DNA of 64,000 bases from Planctomycetaceae bacterium. Lineage in GTDB: Bacteria > Planctomycetota > Phycisphaerae > SM23-33. The position numbers and the translations under genes are program-made. Under the pieces are notes generated by a model that was not told the DNA's origin, searched no databases, and saw only the letters and a program-made list of their open reading frames with translations. This document shows positions 19,557 to 27,842 of the stretch, piece by piece (positions within the stretch are counted from its first letter, which is position 1; each line of letters opens with the position of its first letter). The stretch is taken from contig JBDKTA010000027.1 in NCBI GenBank assembly GCA_039680605.1, forward strand, positions 1 to 64,000, in the 5' to 3' direction.

Positions 19557-20648
19557 ATGATGCAGAAAATGACAAGCAAGGAGCGGATCGTTGCCGCTCT
19601 GGAGGGGCAGCCCACCGACCGCACTCCCTGGTCGCCGTTCCTGGCGTACGTGTGGGAACATTTCCCCAAGGAAATCCAGGAACTGGGTCAGCCCGAGTTC
19701 CTGCGCCGCGTCGGGGCCGACCCCATGTGGCGCGGCGCCGGCGGGCCGGTCCAGGGCAGCGGGCCCAGCGAGATCGAGTACCGCTCGTTCGAGGAGAACG
19801 GCGTCAACATCACCGTCATCGAGACCCCGGTCGGCTCGGTGCGAAGCGGCTACAAGCCCAGCCCGCAGGGCAACACGTCGTTCCTCGTCGAGCACGCGCT
19901 GAAGAAGGAAGAAGACTTCAAGGTCTGGCTCTGGATCGAAGAGCGTCAGAAGTACGTCTATAACGACCAGTACGTCAAAGACCACCTTGCCGGCGCCGGG
20001 GGCGAGGGGCTCACCATCGGCATGCTCATCCCCCGCTGCAAGAGCGCGTACCAGAGCATGGTCGAGCACCTGGTCGGCACCGAAGAACTCGTCTACGCCG
20101 GCGTGGACTACCCGCAAACCGTCAAGACCCTGTGGCAGCAGATGGTCGCCAACGACCTTGAGGCCGTTCGCCTCGCCTGCCAATGCGAGGACCTGACGTA
20201 CTTCCTGACCTGGGAAGACAGCGGCACGCAGAATTATTCGCCCACGCAGTACGACCAGTTCATCGGCAGCGAGATCGGACAGTGGTGCGACATCATGGCC
20301 GCGGCGGGCAAGAAGTACGTCCAGCACGCCTGCGGGAACGTCAAGGCGCTGATCAAGCGGATGGTGGCCCACGGCACAAGCGTGATCGAAAGCATCTCGC
20401 CGCCGCCGACGGGCGACATCTCCATCGCCGACGCCCGCCGGGCAATGGGCAACCGCATGGGCATCATCGGCGGCATCGAGCCGACGATGTTCCTCAACCT
20501 GAGCATCGAGCAGCTCGAACCCTACGTGCGCGGCGTGATCGCCGACGCGGCCGGCGGGCCTTTTGTGCTGGCTAACTCCGACTCCTGCCCGCCCGGCGTG
20601 ACCATGGAAAAGTTCAAGCTCGTCGGCGACATCGTTCGAAACCCCTGA
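19557..20648 (+). CDS. Uroporphyrinogen decarboxylase family protein
   Basis: This 363-residue TIM-barrel protein has the URO-D family opening KERIVAALEGQPTDRTPW. The middle holds YVQHACGNV at about residue 260, and the end has ANSDSCPPGV followed by MEKFKLVGD. It is not expected to be the true heme enzyme: it sits among sugar-oxidoreductase genes, and the heme-type N-terminus is absent. Relatives (MtaA, CmuA and others) transfer methyl groups between corrinoid proteins and thiols. No corrinoid-protein gene is visible nearby, so a methyltransferase role remains inference. It is the first gene of the 19557-23841 operon, 16 bp before the next gene. ATG 19557, 19560 and 19569 are all possible starts. 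Confidence 0.82.
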   Translation: MMQKMTSKERIVAALEGQPTDRTPWSPFLAYVWEHFPKEIQELGQPEFLRRVGADPMWRGAGGPVQGSGPSEIEYRSFEENGVNITVIETPVGSVRSGYKPSPQGNTSFLVEHALKKEEDFKVWLWIEERQKYVYNDQYVKDHLAGAGGEGLTIGMLIPRCKSAYQSMVEHLVGTEELVYAGVDYPQTVKTLWQQMVANDLEAVRLACQCEDLTYFLTWEDSGTQNYSPTQYDQFIGSEIGQWCDIMAAAGKKYVQHACGNVKALIKRMVAHGTSVIESISPPPTGDISIADARRAMGNRMGIIGGIEPTMFLNLSIEQLEPYVRGVIADAAGGPFVLANSDSCPPGVTMEKFKLVGDIVRNP

Positions 20649-20664
20649 GCCGCTGGAAATCACA

Positions 20665-21753
20665 ATGTACGACATCGCCTCACGCGAACACATCGACGCC
20701 GCACGCGACCGCCTGACCACCTGGTGGAACGGCGGCGACATCGGCCGACCCGCCCTGCTGCTGTCCTACCCGCGCGAGAAGCCCCTGCCCGAGTTCGAAA
20801 AGCCCATCGAAACCCCGCCGGGCGTCACGGCAGGAAATTACACGGTGAAGGATTACGCCTTCCGGGCGGCCGTCGGTCCGGTATGGGCGGCGGGCGGCTG
20901 CTACGCCGCCGAGGCGTTGCCGACCGTCAGCCCGGACCTGGCGCCCAACTGCCTGGCGCTGTATCTGGGGTGCAAGGGCGTCGAGGGCACCGGCACCGTC
21001 TGGTGCGAACCGACCATCGCCTCGCCCGAGACGGCGGCGTTCAAGGCTGATCTGGAGAACAACTTCTACTGGAACTTCACCATGCGCCTGACGAAGGAGT
21101 GGCTGGCGCGCGGGAAGAACCGCTGGTTCATTGGCTTTCCGGACCTGATCGAGGGCCTGGATACGCTGGCGGCTATGCGCGACACGCAGACGCTGCTGAT
21201 GGACCTGATCGAGCGGCCGCAGTGGGTCAAGGGCGCGCTGTCGCAGATCACGCGCGAGTACTTCCGCTGCTACGACGCGCTGTATGAGTTGATGAAGGAC
21301 GATCGCGGCGGCAGCTCGTTCTGGGCCTGGGCGCCGGGGCGGATGAGCAAGCTCCAGTGCGACTTCTCGGCGATGATCTCGGCAGACATGTTCAAGGAGT
21401 TCATGATGCCGGTGCTGGAGGAGATGACCGGCCGCCTGGATTACTGCATGTACCACTTCGATGGCCCGTGCGCCTTGCAGCACCACGGTCACCTGATGAG
21501 CCTCAAGAACCTGACGATGCTGCAGTGGACGCCCGGGACGGGCAACGTTCAGCCGGCGCAGCACGAGGCGTGGTTCGACCTGTATCATCGCACGATCGAG
21601 GCGGGCAAGAAGATCTACATTCACGGGGTGTCGCGCGACCGCGTGAACGCGTTCAAGCGCGAGTTCGGCGCGGGCTTCAAGCAGTTCATGTTCCCCTGCT
21701 GGGCGCCGTCGAAGAAGGAAGCGGAAGAATTCATCCGGGCCTGCGAAATGTAG
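20665..21753 (+). CDS. UROD/MetE-like TIM-barrel protein
   Basis: At 362 residues this is a diverged member of the UROD/methionine-synthase-like superfamily. It opens with HIDAARDRLTTWWNG and later has RWFIGFPDLIEGLDTLAA, and LDYCMYHFDGPCALQHH near residue 265, where a His-Asp pair and a Cys could form a metal site. The end (IHGVSRDRVNAFKREFG) resembles the superfamily's final barrel helix. It is unlike the preceding protein in sequence and is about half the size of MetE. GGAAA lies shortly upstream of the ATG. The reaction is unknown; a zinc-dependent methyl transfer or C-C bond reaction on a sugar-derived substrate is possible. Confidence 0.72.
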   Translation: MYDIASREHIDAARDRLTTWWNGGDIGRPALLLSYPREKPLPEFEKPIETPPGVTAGNYTVKDYAFRAAVGPVWAAGGCYAAEALPTVSPDLAPNCLALYLGCKGVEGTGTVWCEPTIASPETAAFKADLENNFYWNFTMRLTKEWLARGKNRWFIGFPDLIEGLDTLAAMRDTQTLLMDLIERPQWVKGALSQITREYFRCYDALYELMKDDRGGSSFWAWAPGRMSKLQCDFSAMISADMFKEFMMPVLEEMTGRLDYCMYHFDGPCALQHHGHLMSLKNLTMLQWTPGTGNVQPAQHEAWFDLYHRTIEAGKKIYIHGVSRDRVNAFKREFGAGFKQFMFPCWAPSKKEAEEFIRACEM

Positions 21754-21793
21754 CTCGTCCGGCGTTTGCCAACACTAATAGGAGCAGCACAAC

Positions 21794-22801
21794 GTGGCTA
21801 AGGAAAAGGCAGTCGTCGTCGGCGCCGGCGGTATTGCGGGCGCCTGGTTTCCCCCACTCAAGGCCGAGAAGGTCAACATTGTCGGCATCGTCGACCTCGA
21901 TGTCGAGCGAGCCAAGGCCCGCTTGAAAGACTACGAGCTCGATTGCCCCGTCGGCACCGATCTGGCCGACATGCTCAAGAAGACCCGCCCGGACTTCGTC
22001 GTCGACCTGACGATCCCCGAAGCCCACTGCGCGGTGACCTGCACCGCCCTCAAGGCCGGCTGCCACGTCATCGGCGAAAAGCCCATGGCCTCGAGCATGG
22101 CCGAAGCCCGCAAGATGTGCGCGACGGCCAAGGCGACGAAGAAGATGTACATGGTCAGCCAGTCCCGCCGCTGGCAGGGCAACGAAACGCGCGTCCGCAA
22201 GACGCTGCAGAAGAACCGCATTGGCACGCTGACGACCTTCAACTGCGACTTCTACATCGGCGCGCACTTCGGCGGCTTCCGCGACGCAATGGACAGCCCG
22301 CTGATCCTGGACATGGCGATCCACCAGTTCGACCTGGCCCGGTACATGACCGGCACCGATCCGGTGGCCGTGTACGCCAAGGAGTTCAACCCCAAGGGCT
22401 CGTGGTACAAGGGCGACGTCTCGGCGATGGCCATCTTTGAAATGACCAATGGCGTCATGTTCTGCTATCGCGGCTCGTGGTGCTCCGAAGGCTGCCACAC
22501 GAGTTGGAACGGCGACTGGCGCTTCATCGGCGACAAGGGCACGCTGCTCTACCATCACGACCAGGTGCCCACCGGGCAGGTCATCCAGAACAAGGAAGGC
22601 TTCTTCCGCCAGCTCAAGGACATCACGGCCGACGAGGCGCCGATGAAGTTCGGCGGCATGCACGGGGCGCTGCGCGAGATGCTGGCGTTCATCCGCACCG
22701 GCAAGAAACCGCAGACTGCCTGCGACGACAATATCAAGTCGCTGGCGATGGTGCATGGCGTGATCGAGTCGTCCAAGACCGGAAAGCGCGTGAAACTGTA
22801 A
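21794..22801 (+). CDS. Gfo/Idh/MocA family oxidoreductase
   Basis: This 335-residue predicted NAD(P)-dependent oxidoreductase starts at GTG with AGGAG nine bases upstream. The Rossmann fold opens AVVVGAGGIAGAW, with the dinucleotide Gly motif at residues 10-15. The conserved EKP signature is seen in GCHVIGEKPMASS near residue 95. The substrate domain contains LILDMAIHQFDLARYM at about residue 170, with the family's catalytic His position. It is third in the UROD operon and is probably cytoplasmic. It likely works with the downstream isomerase on the same sugar or polyol; the substrate is not predictable. Confidence 0.9.
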   Translation: MAKEKAVVVGAGGIAGAWFPPLKAEKVNIVGIVDLDVERAKARLKDYELDCPVGTDLADMLKKTRPDFVVDLTIPEAHCAVTCTALKAGCHVIGEKPMASSMAEARKMCATAKATKKMYMVSQSRRWQGNETRVRKTLQKNRIGTLTTFNCDFYIGAHFGGFRDAMDSPLILDMAIHQFDLARYMTGTDPVAVYAKEFNPKGSWYKGDVSAMAIFEMTNGVMFCYRGSWCSEGCHTSWNGDWRFIGDKGTLLYHHDQVPTGQVIQNKEGFFRQLKDITADEAPMKFGGMHGALREMLAFIRTGKKPQTACDDNIKSLAMVHGVIESSKTGKRVKL

Positions 22802-22807
22802 CCACCA

Positions 22808-22869
22808 GGGATGGATGGATGAATGGATGAGTGGACCAGCGCCCATCCATCCAAAACATCCATCCATCC
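22808..22869. repeat. GGATGG/CCATCC inverted low-complexity element
   Basis: GGGATGGATGGATG-type repeats face CCATCCATCC-type repeats, giving an imperfect hairpin of about 62 bp. The element starts six bases after the oxidoreductase stop and ends before the isomerase ribosome binding site (AAGGA). It lies inside an otherwise continuous operon. Confidence 0.85.
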
Positions 22870-22905
22870 GATTGAAGAACTAACTCCACAAAAAGGAACC
22901 GTTCC

Positions 22906-23841
22906 ATGGCAAAAGCAAAAACTGTTAAAGCATCCGCTCCGAAACCCTGCCCCGAAGGCATCCGTATCGGCACGCTCGCCGGCGGCGGACCCAACACCGC
23001 TGCTTACATCAAGCAGATCCTGCCTTACGGGTTCGAGTCGTTTTCGATCACGTGGTTCGGCAGCCTCGGCGGGGCCGACCTGAAGAAGATCTCCTCCGAC
23101 GTCAAGGAAACCCTGGCCGGCAGCGGGGCGGTCATCAGCTCGATCAGCTTTTTCGGAAACCCGCTGGACCCGACAGCCGGCAACTACAAGGACTCCGTCG
23201 CCGGCTGGAAGACGCTGGTGGACAACTGCCACCTGTTCGGCTGCGACCTGGTGACCGGTTTCGCCGGTCGCGTGATCAACAAGCCGATTTCCGATTCGAT
23301 GCCCGCCTACAAGAAGTTCTTCGGCGAGCTGGCCAAGCGCGCTGCCGACAAGGGCGTGCGGATCGCCTTTGAAAACTGCGACATGGGCGGCGACTGGTGG
23401 CGCGGCGACTGGAACTGCGCCCACAACCCCACCGCCTGGGACATGATGTTCAACGAAGTGCCCGCCAAGAACATCGGCCTGCAGTGGGAACCCTGCCACC
23501 AGATGGTCAGCCTGATCGACCCGATCCCGCAGCTGCGCAAGTACGCCAAGAAGGTCTTCTGCCTGCACGGCAAGGACGGCACGGTGGACTGGAACGTGGT
23601 GCGCGAGCACGGCGTTGACGGCCCGCACCAGTTCGCCTGGCACCGGACACCGGGCTTTGGCGACACGAACTGGACCGACGTGATCACGATCCTGCGGATG
23701 AACGGCTTCGTCGGCAGCATCGACATCGAAGGCTGGCACGATCCGGTGTATCGCGGCGAGCTGGAAATGACCGGCCAGGTCCGCGGCCTGAACTACCTCA
23801 AGGCCTGCCGCGGCGGCTCATACGTGCCGAATCCGAGTTAA
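22906..23841 (+). CDS. Sugar phosphate isomerase/epimerase (AP endonuclease 2 fold)
   Basis: This is a 311-residue TIM-barrel protein of the xylose-isomerase-like / IolE-type family. Visible metal-site regions are IAFENCDMGGDWW (Glu near 160), LQWEPCHQM near 200, FCLHGKDG near 223 and SIDIEGWHDP near 280, matching the Glu/Asp/His/Glu pattern that binds divalent metal. The first 20 residues are lysine- and alanine-rich and precede the barrel; this is not a classic signal peptide. AAGGA lies eight bases upstream of the ATG. It is the last gene of the operon, followed by a strong terminator, and is expected to isomerise the substrate or product of the adjacent oxidoreductase. Confidence 0.87.
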   Translation: MAKAKTVKASAPKPCPEGIRIGTLAGGGPNTAAYIKQILPYGFESFSITWFGSLGGADLKKISSDVKETLAGSGAVISSISFFGNPLDPTAGNYKDSVAGWKTLVDNCHLFGCDLVTGFAGRVINKPISDSMPAYKKFFGELAKRAADKGVRIAFENCDMGGDWWRGDWNCAHNPTAWDMMFNEVPAKNIGLQWEPCHQMVSLIDPIPQLRKYAKKVFCLHGKDGTVDWNVVREHGVDGPHQFAWHRTPGFGDTNWTDVITILRMNGFVGSIDIEGWHDPVYRGELEMTGQVRGLNYLKACRGGSYVPNPS

Positions 23842-23850
23842 CTGTGGAGT

Positions 23851-23870
23851 GCGGCAGCCAGAGCTGCCGC
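23851..23870. repeat. Short palindromic hairpin
   Basis: GCGGCAGC-CAGA-GCTGCCGC forms an eight-base perfect stem ten bases after the isomerase stop. It is followed by only TTT, so it is a weak terminator at most and may be another dispersed palindrome. Confidence 0.6.
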
Positions 23871-23886
23871 TTTGGAAGTTTTGAAC

Positions 23887-23930
23887 AGGCGGCGGGATTC
23901 TTTTGCGAGAATCCCGCCGCCTTTCCTTTG
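23887..23930 (+). terminator. Rho-independent terminator of the UROD operon
   Basis: AGGCGGCGGGATTC pairs with GAATCCCGCCGCCT around a short T-rich loop and is followed by TTCCTTTG. A 13-14-bp GC-rich stem with a pyrimidine-rich tail just after the last gene is a convincing intrinsic terminator. Confidence 0.8.
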
Positions 23931-23936
23931 ACAGTA

Positions 23937-24134
23937 GCCTGCGACAGCCAGATCATCAATCAGGCCATCGACTCGGGGCTGGATGATTTTGAAGACGCCA
24001 TCCAATTCGTCTGCGCCGTCCGATCCCGATCTGCCTACCTCGTCACGCGCAATCCCGGCCATTTCCGCAAAGCGGACATCGTCGTCGTGTCGCCTGCCGA
24101 GTTCCTGGCTGCAATCAATCCGCCAGCCGCTTGA
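23937..24134 (+). pseudogene. C-terminal remnant of a PIN-domain protein
   Basis: About 60 codons read as the end of a PIN-domain ribonuclease: SGLDDFEDAIQF carries the third acidic cluster, YLVTRNPGHF matches the usual ITRN.xxF motif, and VVVSPAEFLA matches the terminal strand. The N-terminal two thirds, with the first Asp and the Glu, are missing. Upstream in the same frame are only the terminator hairpins. With its start and two catalytic residues gone it cannot be an active toxin. It indicates an old toxin-antitoxin locus deleted at its 5' side. Confidence 0.7.
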
Positions 24135-24165
24135 GATCGTTCCAAACCGAAGACACCCTGATGGG

Positions 24166-24188
24166 CACGCACAACGGAGTTGTGCGTG
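24166..24188. repeat. Perfect 10-bp-stem hairpin
   Basis: CACGCACAAC-GGA-GTTGTGCGTG forms a perfect stem and is flanked by GGG and CCC two bases further out. It lies 15 bases upstream of the -35 box of the next gene and is probably another dispersed palindrome. Confidence 0.65.
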
Positions 24189-24202
24189 GCACCCTCGCCG
24201 CG

Positions 24203-24230
24203 TTACAACGCGCCCGCGCGTGCCTATACT
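24203..24230 (+). promoter_or_regulatory. Promoter of the DJ-1/PfpI gene
   Basis: TTACAA (24203-24208) and TATACT (24225-24230) are separated by 16 bp, a good sigma-70-like pair. The ATG follows 47 bases later, with GGAGG correctly placed. Confidence 0.6.
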
Positions 24231-24276
24231 TTCTAAGAGACAGGGGCAATAACACTCAGTAACGGAGGGAACTGCC

Positions 24277-24822
24277 ATGAAAGTTCTCATTCTGGCTGCC
24301 GATGGCGTGGAGGATCTGGAATTGTTCTACCCGCTCTACCGGTTCAAGGAACAGGGGTTCGAGGTAGATGTGGCCGGGCCCAAGGCCGGGCCGATCACCG
24401 GCAAGCATGGGTACACGATCGAGGCCGATTTGTCGTTCGACGATATTGACGCCGAGGATTATGACATGCTCTTTCTGCCCGGAGGCAAAGGGCCCGAGAC
24501 CGTGCGGCTCAGCGACAAGGCCGTCAGCGTGACGCGGCAGATGTTCGAGGCCGGCAAGTGCGTGGCGGCCATCTGCCACGGGGCGCAGATTCTCGTCTCG
24601 GCCGGCGTGATCGAGGGCAAGCGCGCGACCTGCTGGGCAGGGGTGCGCGACGACATCCGCGCCGCCGGGGCGAACTACCGCGATGAAGAAGTCGTCATCG
24701 ACGGCAACTTGATCACCAGCCGCCAGCCCGACGATCTGCCGGCGTTCTGCCGGGCGATCTTCGAGATGGTCGGCGCGGAAAGTACGGCCGCCGCTTCGGG
24801 GCGATGGTCATCGTCTCTCTAA
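24277..24822 (+). CDS. DJ-1/PfpI family protein
   Basis: This 181-residue protein has the class-I glutamine-amidotransferase-like fold of PfpI/DJ-1. The nucleophile elbow AICHGAQ places the reactive cysteine at residue 100 with His101 beside it, and the upstream motif LPGGKGPETVR matches the family. The conserved acidic residue of the DJ-1 group is likely the Glu in VEDLE (residues 11-15). Members are reported as proteases, glyoxalases or deglycases that protect against reactive carbonyls; which applies cannot be read from the sequence. The start is fixed by GGAGG upstream, and its own promoter is present. It is followed by GH130 after 25 bp and may be co-transcribed with it. Confidence 0.92.
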   Translation: MKVLILAADGVEDLELFYPLYRFKEQGFEVDVAGPKAGPITGKHGYTIEADLSFDDIDAEDYDMLFLPGGKGPETVRLSDKAVSVTRQMFEAGKCVAAICHGAQILVSAGVIEGKRATCWAGVRDDIRAAGANYRDEEVVIDGNLITSRQPDDLPAFCRAIFEMVGAESTAAASGRWSSSL

Positions 24823-24847
24823 GTCAGACTGGCGCCGGGAGGAGAGC

Positions 24848-25768
24848 ATGAAGGATTTATTTGTCCGCTCGGAACACAATCCGATTCTGACGGTTCACGA
24901 TCTGCCCGTCGACGCTGAAGCCGTCCTGAACCCCGGCGTCACGGAACAGGACGGGCAGGTCGTGCTCTTGCTGCGCGTGGAGAACGCCAACGGGTTTTCG
25001 AGCATCCACGTGGCGCGCAGTCTCAACGGCGTCACCGGTTGGAAGATCGAGAAAGAGCCCCTCTTGCGGTACGGGCAGCCCGAATGGCGCTATGAGAAGT
25101 GGGGCTGCGAAGACCCGCGCGTCACGTGGCTGGAAGACCAGCAAAGCTGGTTCATCACGTACACGGCGTATTCGCCGTCCGGGGCGGCTGTCGGATTGGC
25201 GCGCACGAAAGACTTTGCCAGCGTCGAACGCGTGGGGTTGATCTTCCCTCCCAATAACAAAGACGCGATGATCCTGCCGGGCAAGGTCGGCGACCGCTAC
25301 GCGGCGCTGCACCGCCCCGACGCCGGCGGGGGCATCGAGAACATCTGGATCGCCTACTCGCGAAATTTGGCCGACTGGGGCGAACCGCACTGCGTGCTCG
25401 AGGAAGGGCACGGTCCGGCGTGGGACGCCAACCGCATCGGCGCCGGTCCGCCGCCGCTGCTGACCGACCAGGGATGGCTGATGCTCTACCACGGCGTGAA
25501 GATGTACGGCGGCAAGTACATCTACCGCGCGGGGGCGGCCATGCTCGACCGCGACGCCCCGCACAAGGTGCTGGCCACCTCGGGCAAATGCATCTTCAAG
25601 CCCACCGAGATCTACGAGACCTCGGGCTTGATGCCCAACGTGGTCTTCCCTACCGGCACGCTGCAGCGCGGCGACGACCTCTGGATGTACTACGGGTCCG
25701 CCGACACGTGCGTGGCCCTGGCCACGGCGCGAATCAAGGACATCGTCAACTCGCTCCAGCCGCGATAG
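24848..25768 (+). CDS. Glycoside hydrolase family 130 (beta-mannoside phosphorylase type)
   Basis: This 306-residue five-bladed beta-propeller protein is typical in length for GH130. It opens with RSEHNPILT, continues with EAVLNPGV and contains GCEDPRVTWLED (residues 84-95), where the Asp is the proposed catalytic acid of the family. Other hallmarks are LYHGVK near residue 217 and NVVFPTGTL near 263. GH130 enzymes phosphorolyse or hydrolyse beta-mannosides such as mannosyl-glucose or mannobiose. The basic residues that bind phosphate cannot be assigned safely here, so phosphorylase versus hydrolase is open. No signal peptide is present, in line with cytoplasmic phosphorylases. GGAGG lies just upstream of the start. 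Confidence 0.9.
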   Translation: MKDLFVRSEHNPILTVHDLPVDAEAVLNPGVTEQDGQVVLLLRVENANGFSSIHVARSLNGVTGWKIEKEPLLRYGQPEWRYEKWGCEDPRVTWLEDQQSWFITYTAYSPSGAAVGLARTKDFASVERVGLIFPPNNKDAMILPGKVGDRYAALHRPDAGGGIENIWIAYSRNLADWGEPHCVLEEGHGPAWDANRIGAGPPPLLTDQGWLMLYHGVKMYGGKYIYRAGAAMLDRDAPHKVLATSGKCIFKPTEIYETSGLMPNVVFPTGTLQRGDDLWMYYGSADTCVALATARIKDIVNSLQPR

Positions 25769-25778
25769 CGCCGGGCGA

Positions 25779-27782
25779 TCAGCTTTCCAGGTTCAGCCAC
25801 GCCACGTCGGCGTCGGTGAGAGCCACGTTCAACGCCTCGTACGAAGGGACGCCTTCGGCGAGGGTGGCCGGGCCGACCATCGCCCACTGCGGGAACTTCT
25901 GGGCCAGCACGTACGCCAGGGCGATCGCCATCGGGTGGACGTTCTTCTTTTTGGCCATCTCGAAGCAGCGGGCCTGGCGCTTGAAGTTGTCTTCGCTGTA
26001 CCAGCAGTGCATCATGAACGGGTCGTCGGTCTTGTCCGGAGCGGCCATGCCCGGCACGAAGAACCCGCGGGCCTGGCTCGACCAGGCCAGGTTGGGCGTC
26101 TGCGTCTTGAGGTGCCAGGCGAGGTTCGTCGGTTCGCTGGCGGCCACGCATCCCGCCCAGACGGGGTTGACCATCTGCGCCAGGGAGAAGTTGTTGCTCA
26201 GGGCGGCAAAGGGCGTCTTGCCGTTCTTGGCGGCGTAGGCGTTGGCTTCTTCGAATCGCTTAATGCTCCAGTTGCTGCCGCCGAAGGCGCGCACGAGGCC
26301 CTTGCCCTTGAGCTCGTTGAGCACGTCGACGAACTCGCCAGCCGGGATCTCCGGATTGTCGCGGTGCATCATGTAAATGTCGGCATAGGGCGTGCCGACG
26401 CGTTCGAGGCTGATCATGAACTGCTCGACCAGGGCCTTGGGATTGCAGTACGGCGTGTGGGCGCCCTTGATAATGACGACGACCTGCTCGCGGATGTTGC
26501 GGTTCTTGATCCACAGGCCCAGCAGCTTTTCGGTGTTACCGCCGCCGTAGATATGAGCCGTATCAAAAGCATTGCCGCCGCGGGCGAAGAACTCGTCGAA
26601 CAGGGCTGTCGCATGGGCGATATTCTGCTGCACCATCGTGCCCATGACCAGCCGCGAGATCTTCTTGCCCACGCCGGGCAGTTCGCCGTAGGGCATCTTG
26701 TTGGGCTGGCGGGCCGCCAGCGGCAGCTTGCTGACTGTCTGGGCGTACGCCTCGACGGTTTCGCACGGATAGCTCAGGCCGATGGCGGCGCGCCACTTGT
26801 CGAGCGTGATGGCCTGGCCGAGGCTATCCGCGGGCGTCATCGCCGGCGAGGGGGCCTGACGGTTTTCGATGGCCGCGGCGGCCACATCGGCCTCGATGGC
26901 ATAGATGCCCTTGGGCACGTCGATCTCGATTTGCTGCTCGCCCTTACTATAGGAGACGAGCTTGAAGGAAACCTTGCCGGCCTCGCGACCTTGGCAGAAC
27001 CACGGGGAGGGGATCGTAATGACGCCGTCGCTGCCGTGGATGACGACCTGGTTGTCCTGGCTGAGCTGCACGCCGGTGACCAGGCGGGCGATGATGTCGT
27101 TGGGGAACCGCAGGTTGGCGACGGCCCACTCGTCGACACCGGTCTGGCCGAGGCGGCCCATGCCCTGGACGTCGATGGGTTCGGCGACGTCCTTGCCCAG
27201 CGCCGCTCCAGCGATCAGGCGCGCCATCGAGACGGTGTAGCAGCCGACGTCCAGAATGCCCCCGCCGCCCAGCGCCGGGTTCATCAGCCGGCTCTGCAGG
27301 TTGCCATAGCCGCACTGGAAGGCGAAGGCGGCGCTGATCATCTTGACCTGCCCGATGGCCCCGTCGCGGATCAGCTCGACGAGCTTGGCCGTCTGCGGGT
27401 TGCAGCGGTACATGAAGGCTTCCATCAGCAGCACGTCGTTGCGCCGGGCGGCTTCGATGATCGTCTGCACGTCGTACTGGTTCATCGCAAGCGGTTTCTC
27501 GCACAGGATGTGCTTACCGGCGTCAGCGGCTTTGACCGCCCACTCGGCGTGCATCGGGTGCGGCGTGGAGATATAGACCGCGTCGATCTCCGGATCGGCC
27601 AGCAGTTCTTCATAGCTGCCGTAGGCCTTGGGGATGCCCCACTGCTCGGCGAACTTCTTGGCCTTGTCGAGGGAGCGGCTGGCCGCGGCGACAGCCTTGC
27701 CGCTGTCGGTCTGCTTAAGCCCATGAGCAAAGGCCCCGGCAATACCGCCACACGCCAAAAGGCCCCAACGGACATTCTTCAT
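25779..27782 (-). CDS. Gfo/Idh/MocA oxidoreductase-aldo/keto reductase fusion
   Basis: This is a single 667-residue frame with two enzyme domains. Residues 1 to about 340 are a Gfo/Idh/MocA oxidoreductase: LLACGGIAGAF carries the dinucleotide motif, HILCEKPLAMN the EKP signature, and GGGGILDVGCYTVS the substrate domain. Residues about 345-667 are an aldo/keto reductase: FDTAHIYGGGNTE gives the Asp and Tyr, IIKGAH the Lys, and YMMHRDNP the His of the catalytic tetrad, followed by FGGSNWS and YVLAQKF. Both domains appear intact, so the protein could carry out two redox steps on one sugar and recycle NAD(P)H internally. AAGGA lies six bases before the start. It is cytoplasmic, with no signal peptide. 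Confidence 0.9.
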   Translation of the reverse strand: MKNVRWGLLACGGIAGAFAHGLKQTDSGKAVAAASRSLDKAKKFAEQWGIPKAYGSYEELLADPEIDAVYISTPHPMHAEWAVKAADAGKHILCEKPLAMNQYDVQTIIEAARRNDVLLMEAFMYRCNPQTAKLVELIRDGAIGQVKMISAAFAFQCGYGNLQSRLMNPALGGGGILDVGCYTVSMARLIAGAALGKDVAEPIDVQGMGRLGQTGVDEWAVANLRFPNDIIARLVTGVQLSQDNQVVIHGSDGVITIPSPWFCQGREAGKVSFKLVSYSKGEQQIEIDVPKGIYAIEADVAAAAIENRQAPSPAMTPADSLGQAITLDKWRAAIGLSYPCETVEAYAQTVSKLPLAARQPNKMPYGELPGVGKKISRLVMGTMVQQNIAHATALFDEFFARGGNAFDTAHIYGGGNTEKLLGLWIKNRNIREQVVVIIKGAHTPYCNPKALVEQFMISLERVGTPYADIYMMHRDNPEIPAGEFVDVLNELKGKGLVRAFGGSNWSIKRFEEANAYAAKNGKTPFAALSNNFSLAQMVNPVWAGCVAASEPTNLAWHLKTQTPNLAWSSQARGFFVPGMAAPDKTDDPFMMHCWYSEDNFKRQARCFEMAKKKNVHPMAIALAYVLAQKFPQWAMVGPATLAEGVPSYEALNVALTDADVAWLNLES

Positions 27783-27842
27783 GATCTATCCTTTCAGGAT
27801 GGAATGCGGGTAATGGGGAGTGTTCTACCACTGCGGAGGACG

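Noticed and set aside
23838-24290. 150-codon minus-strand frame opposite the PIN remnant
   Set aside because: The plus strand matches a known family end; the minus-strand product has no motif and runs through the terminator and a hairpin.
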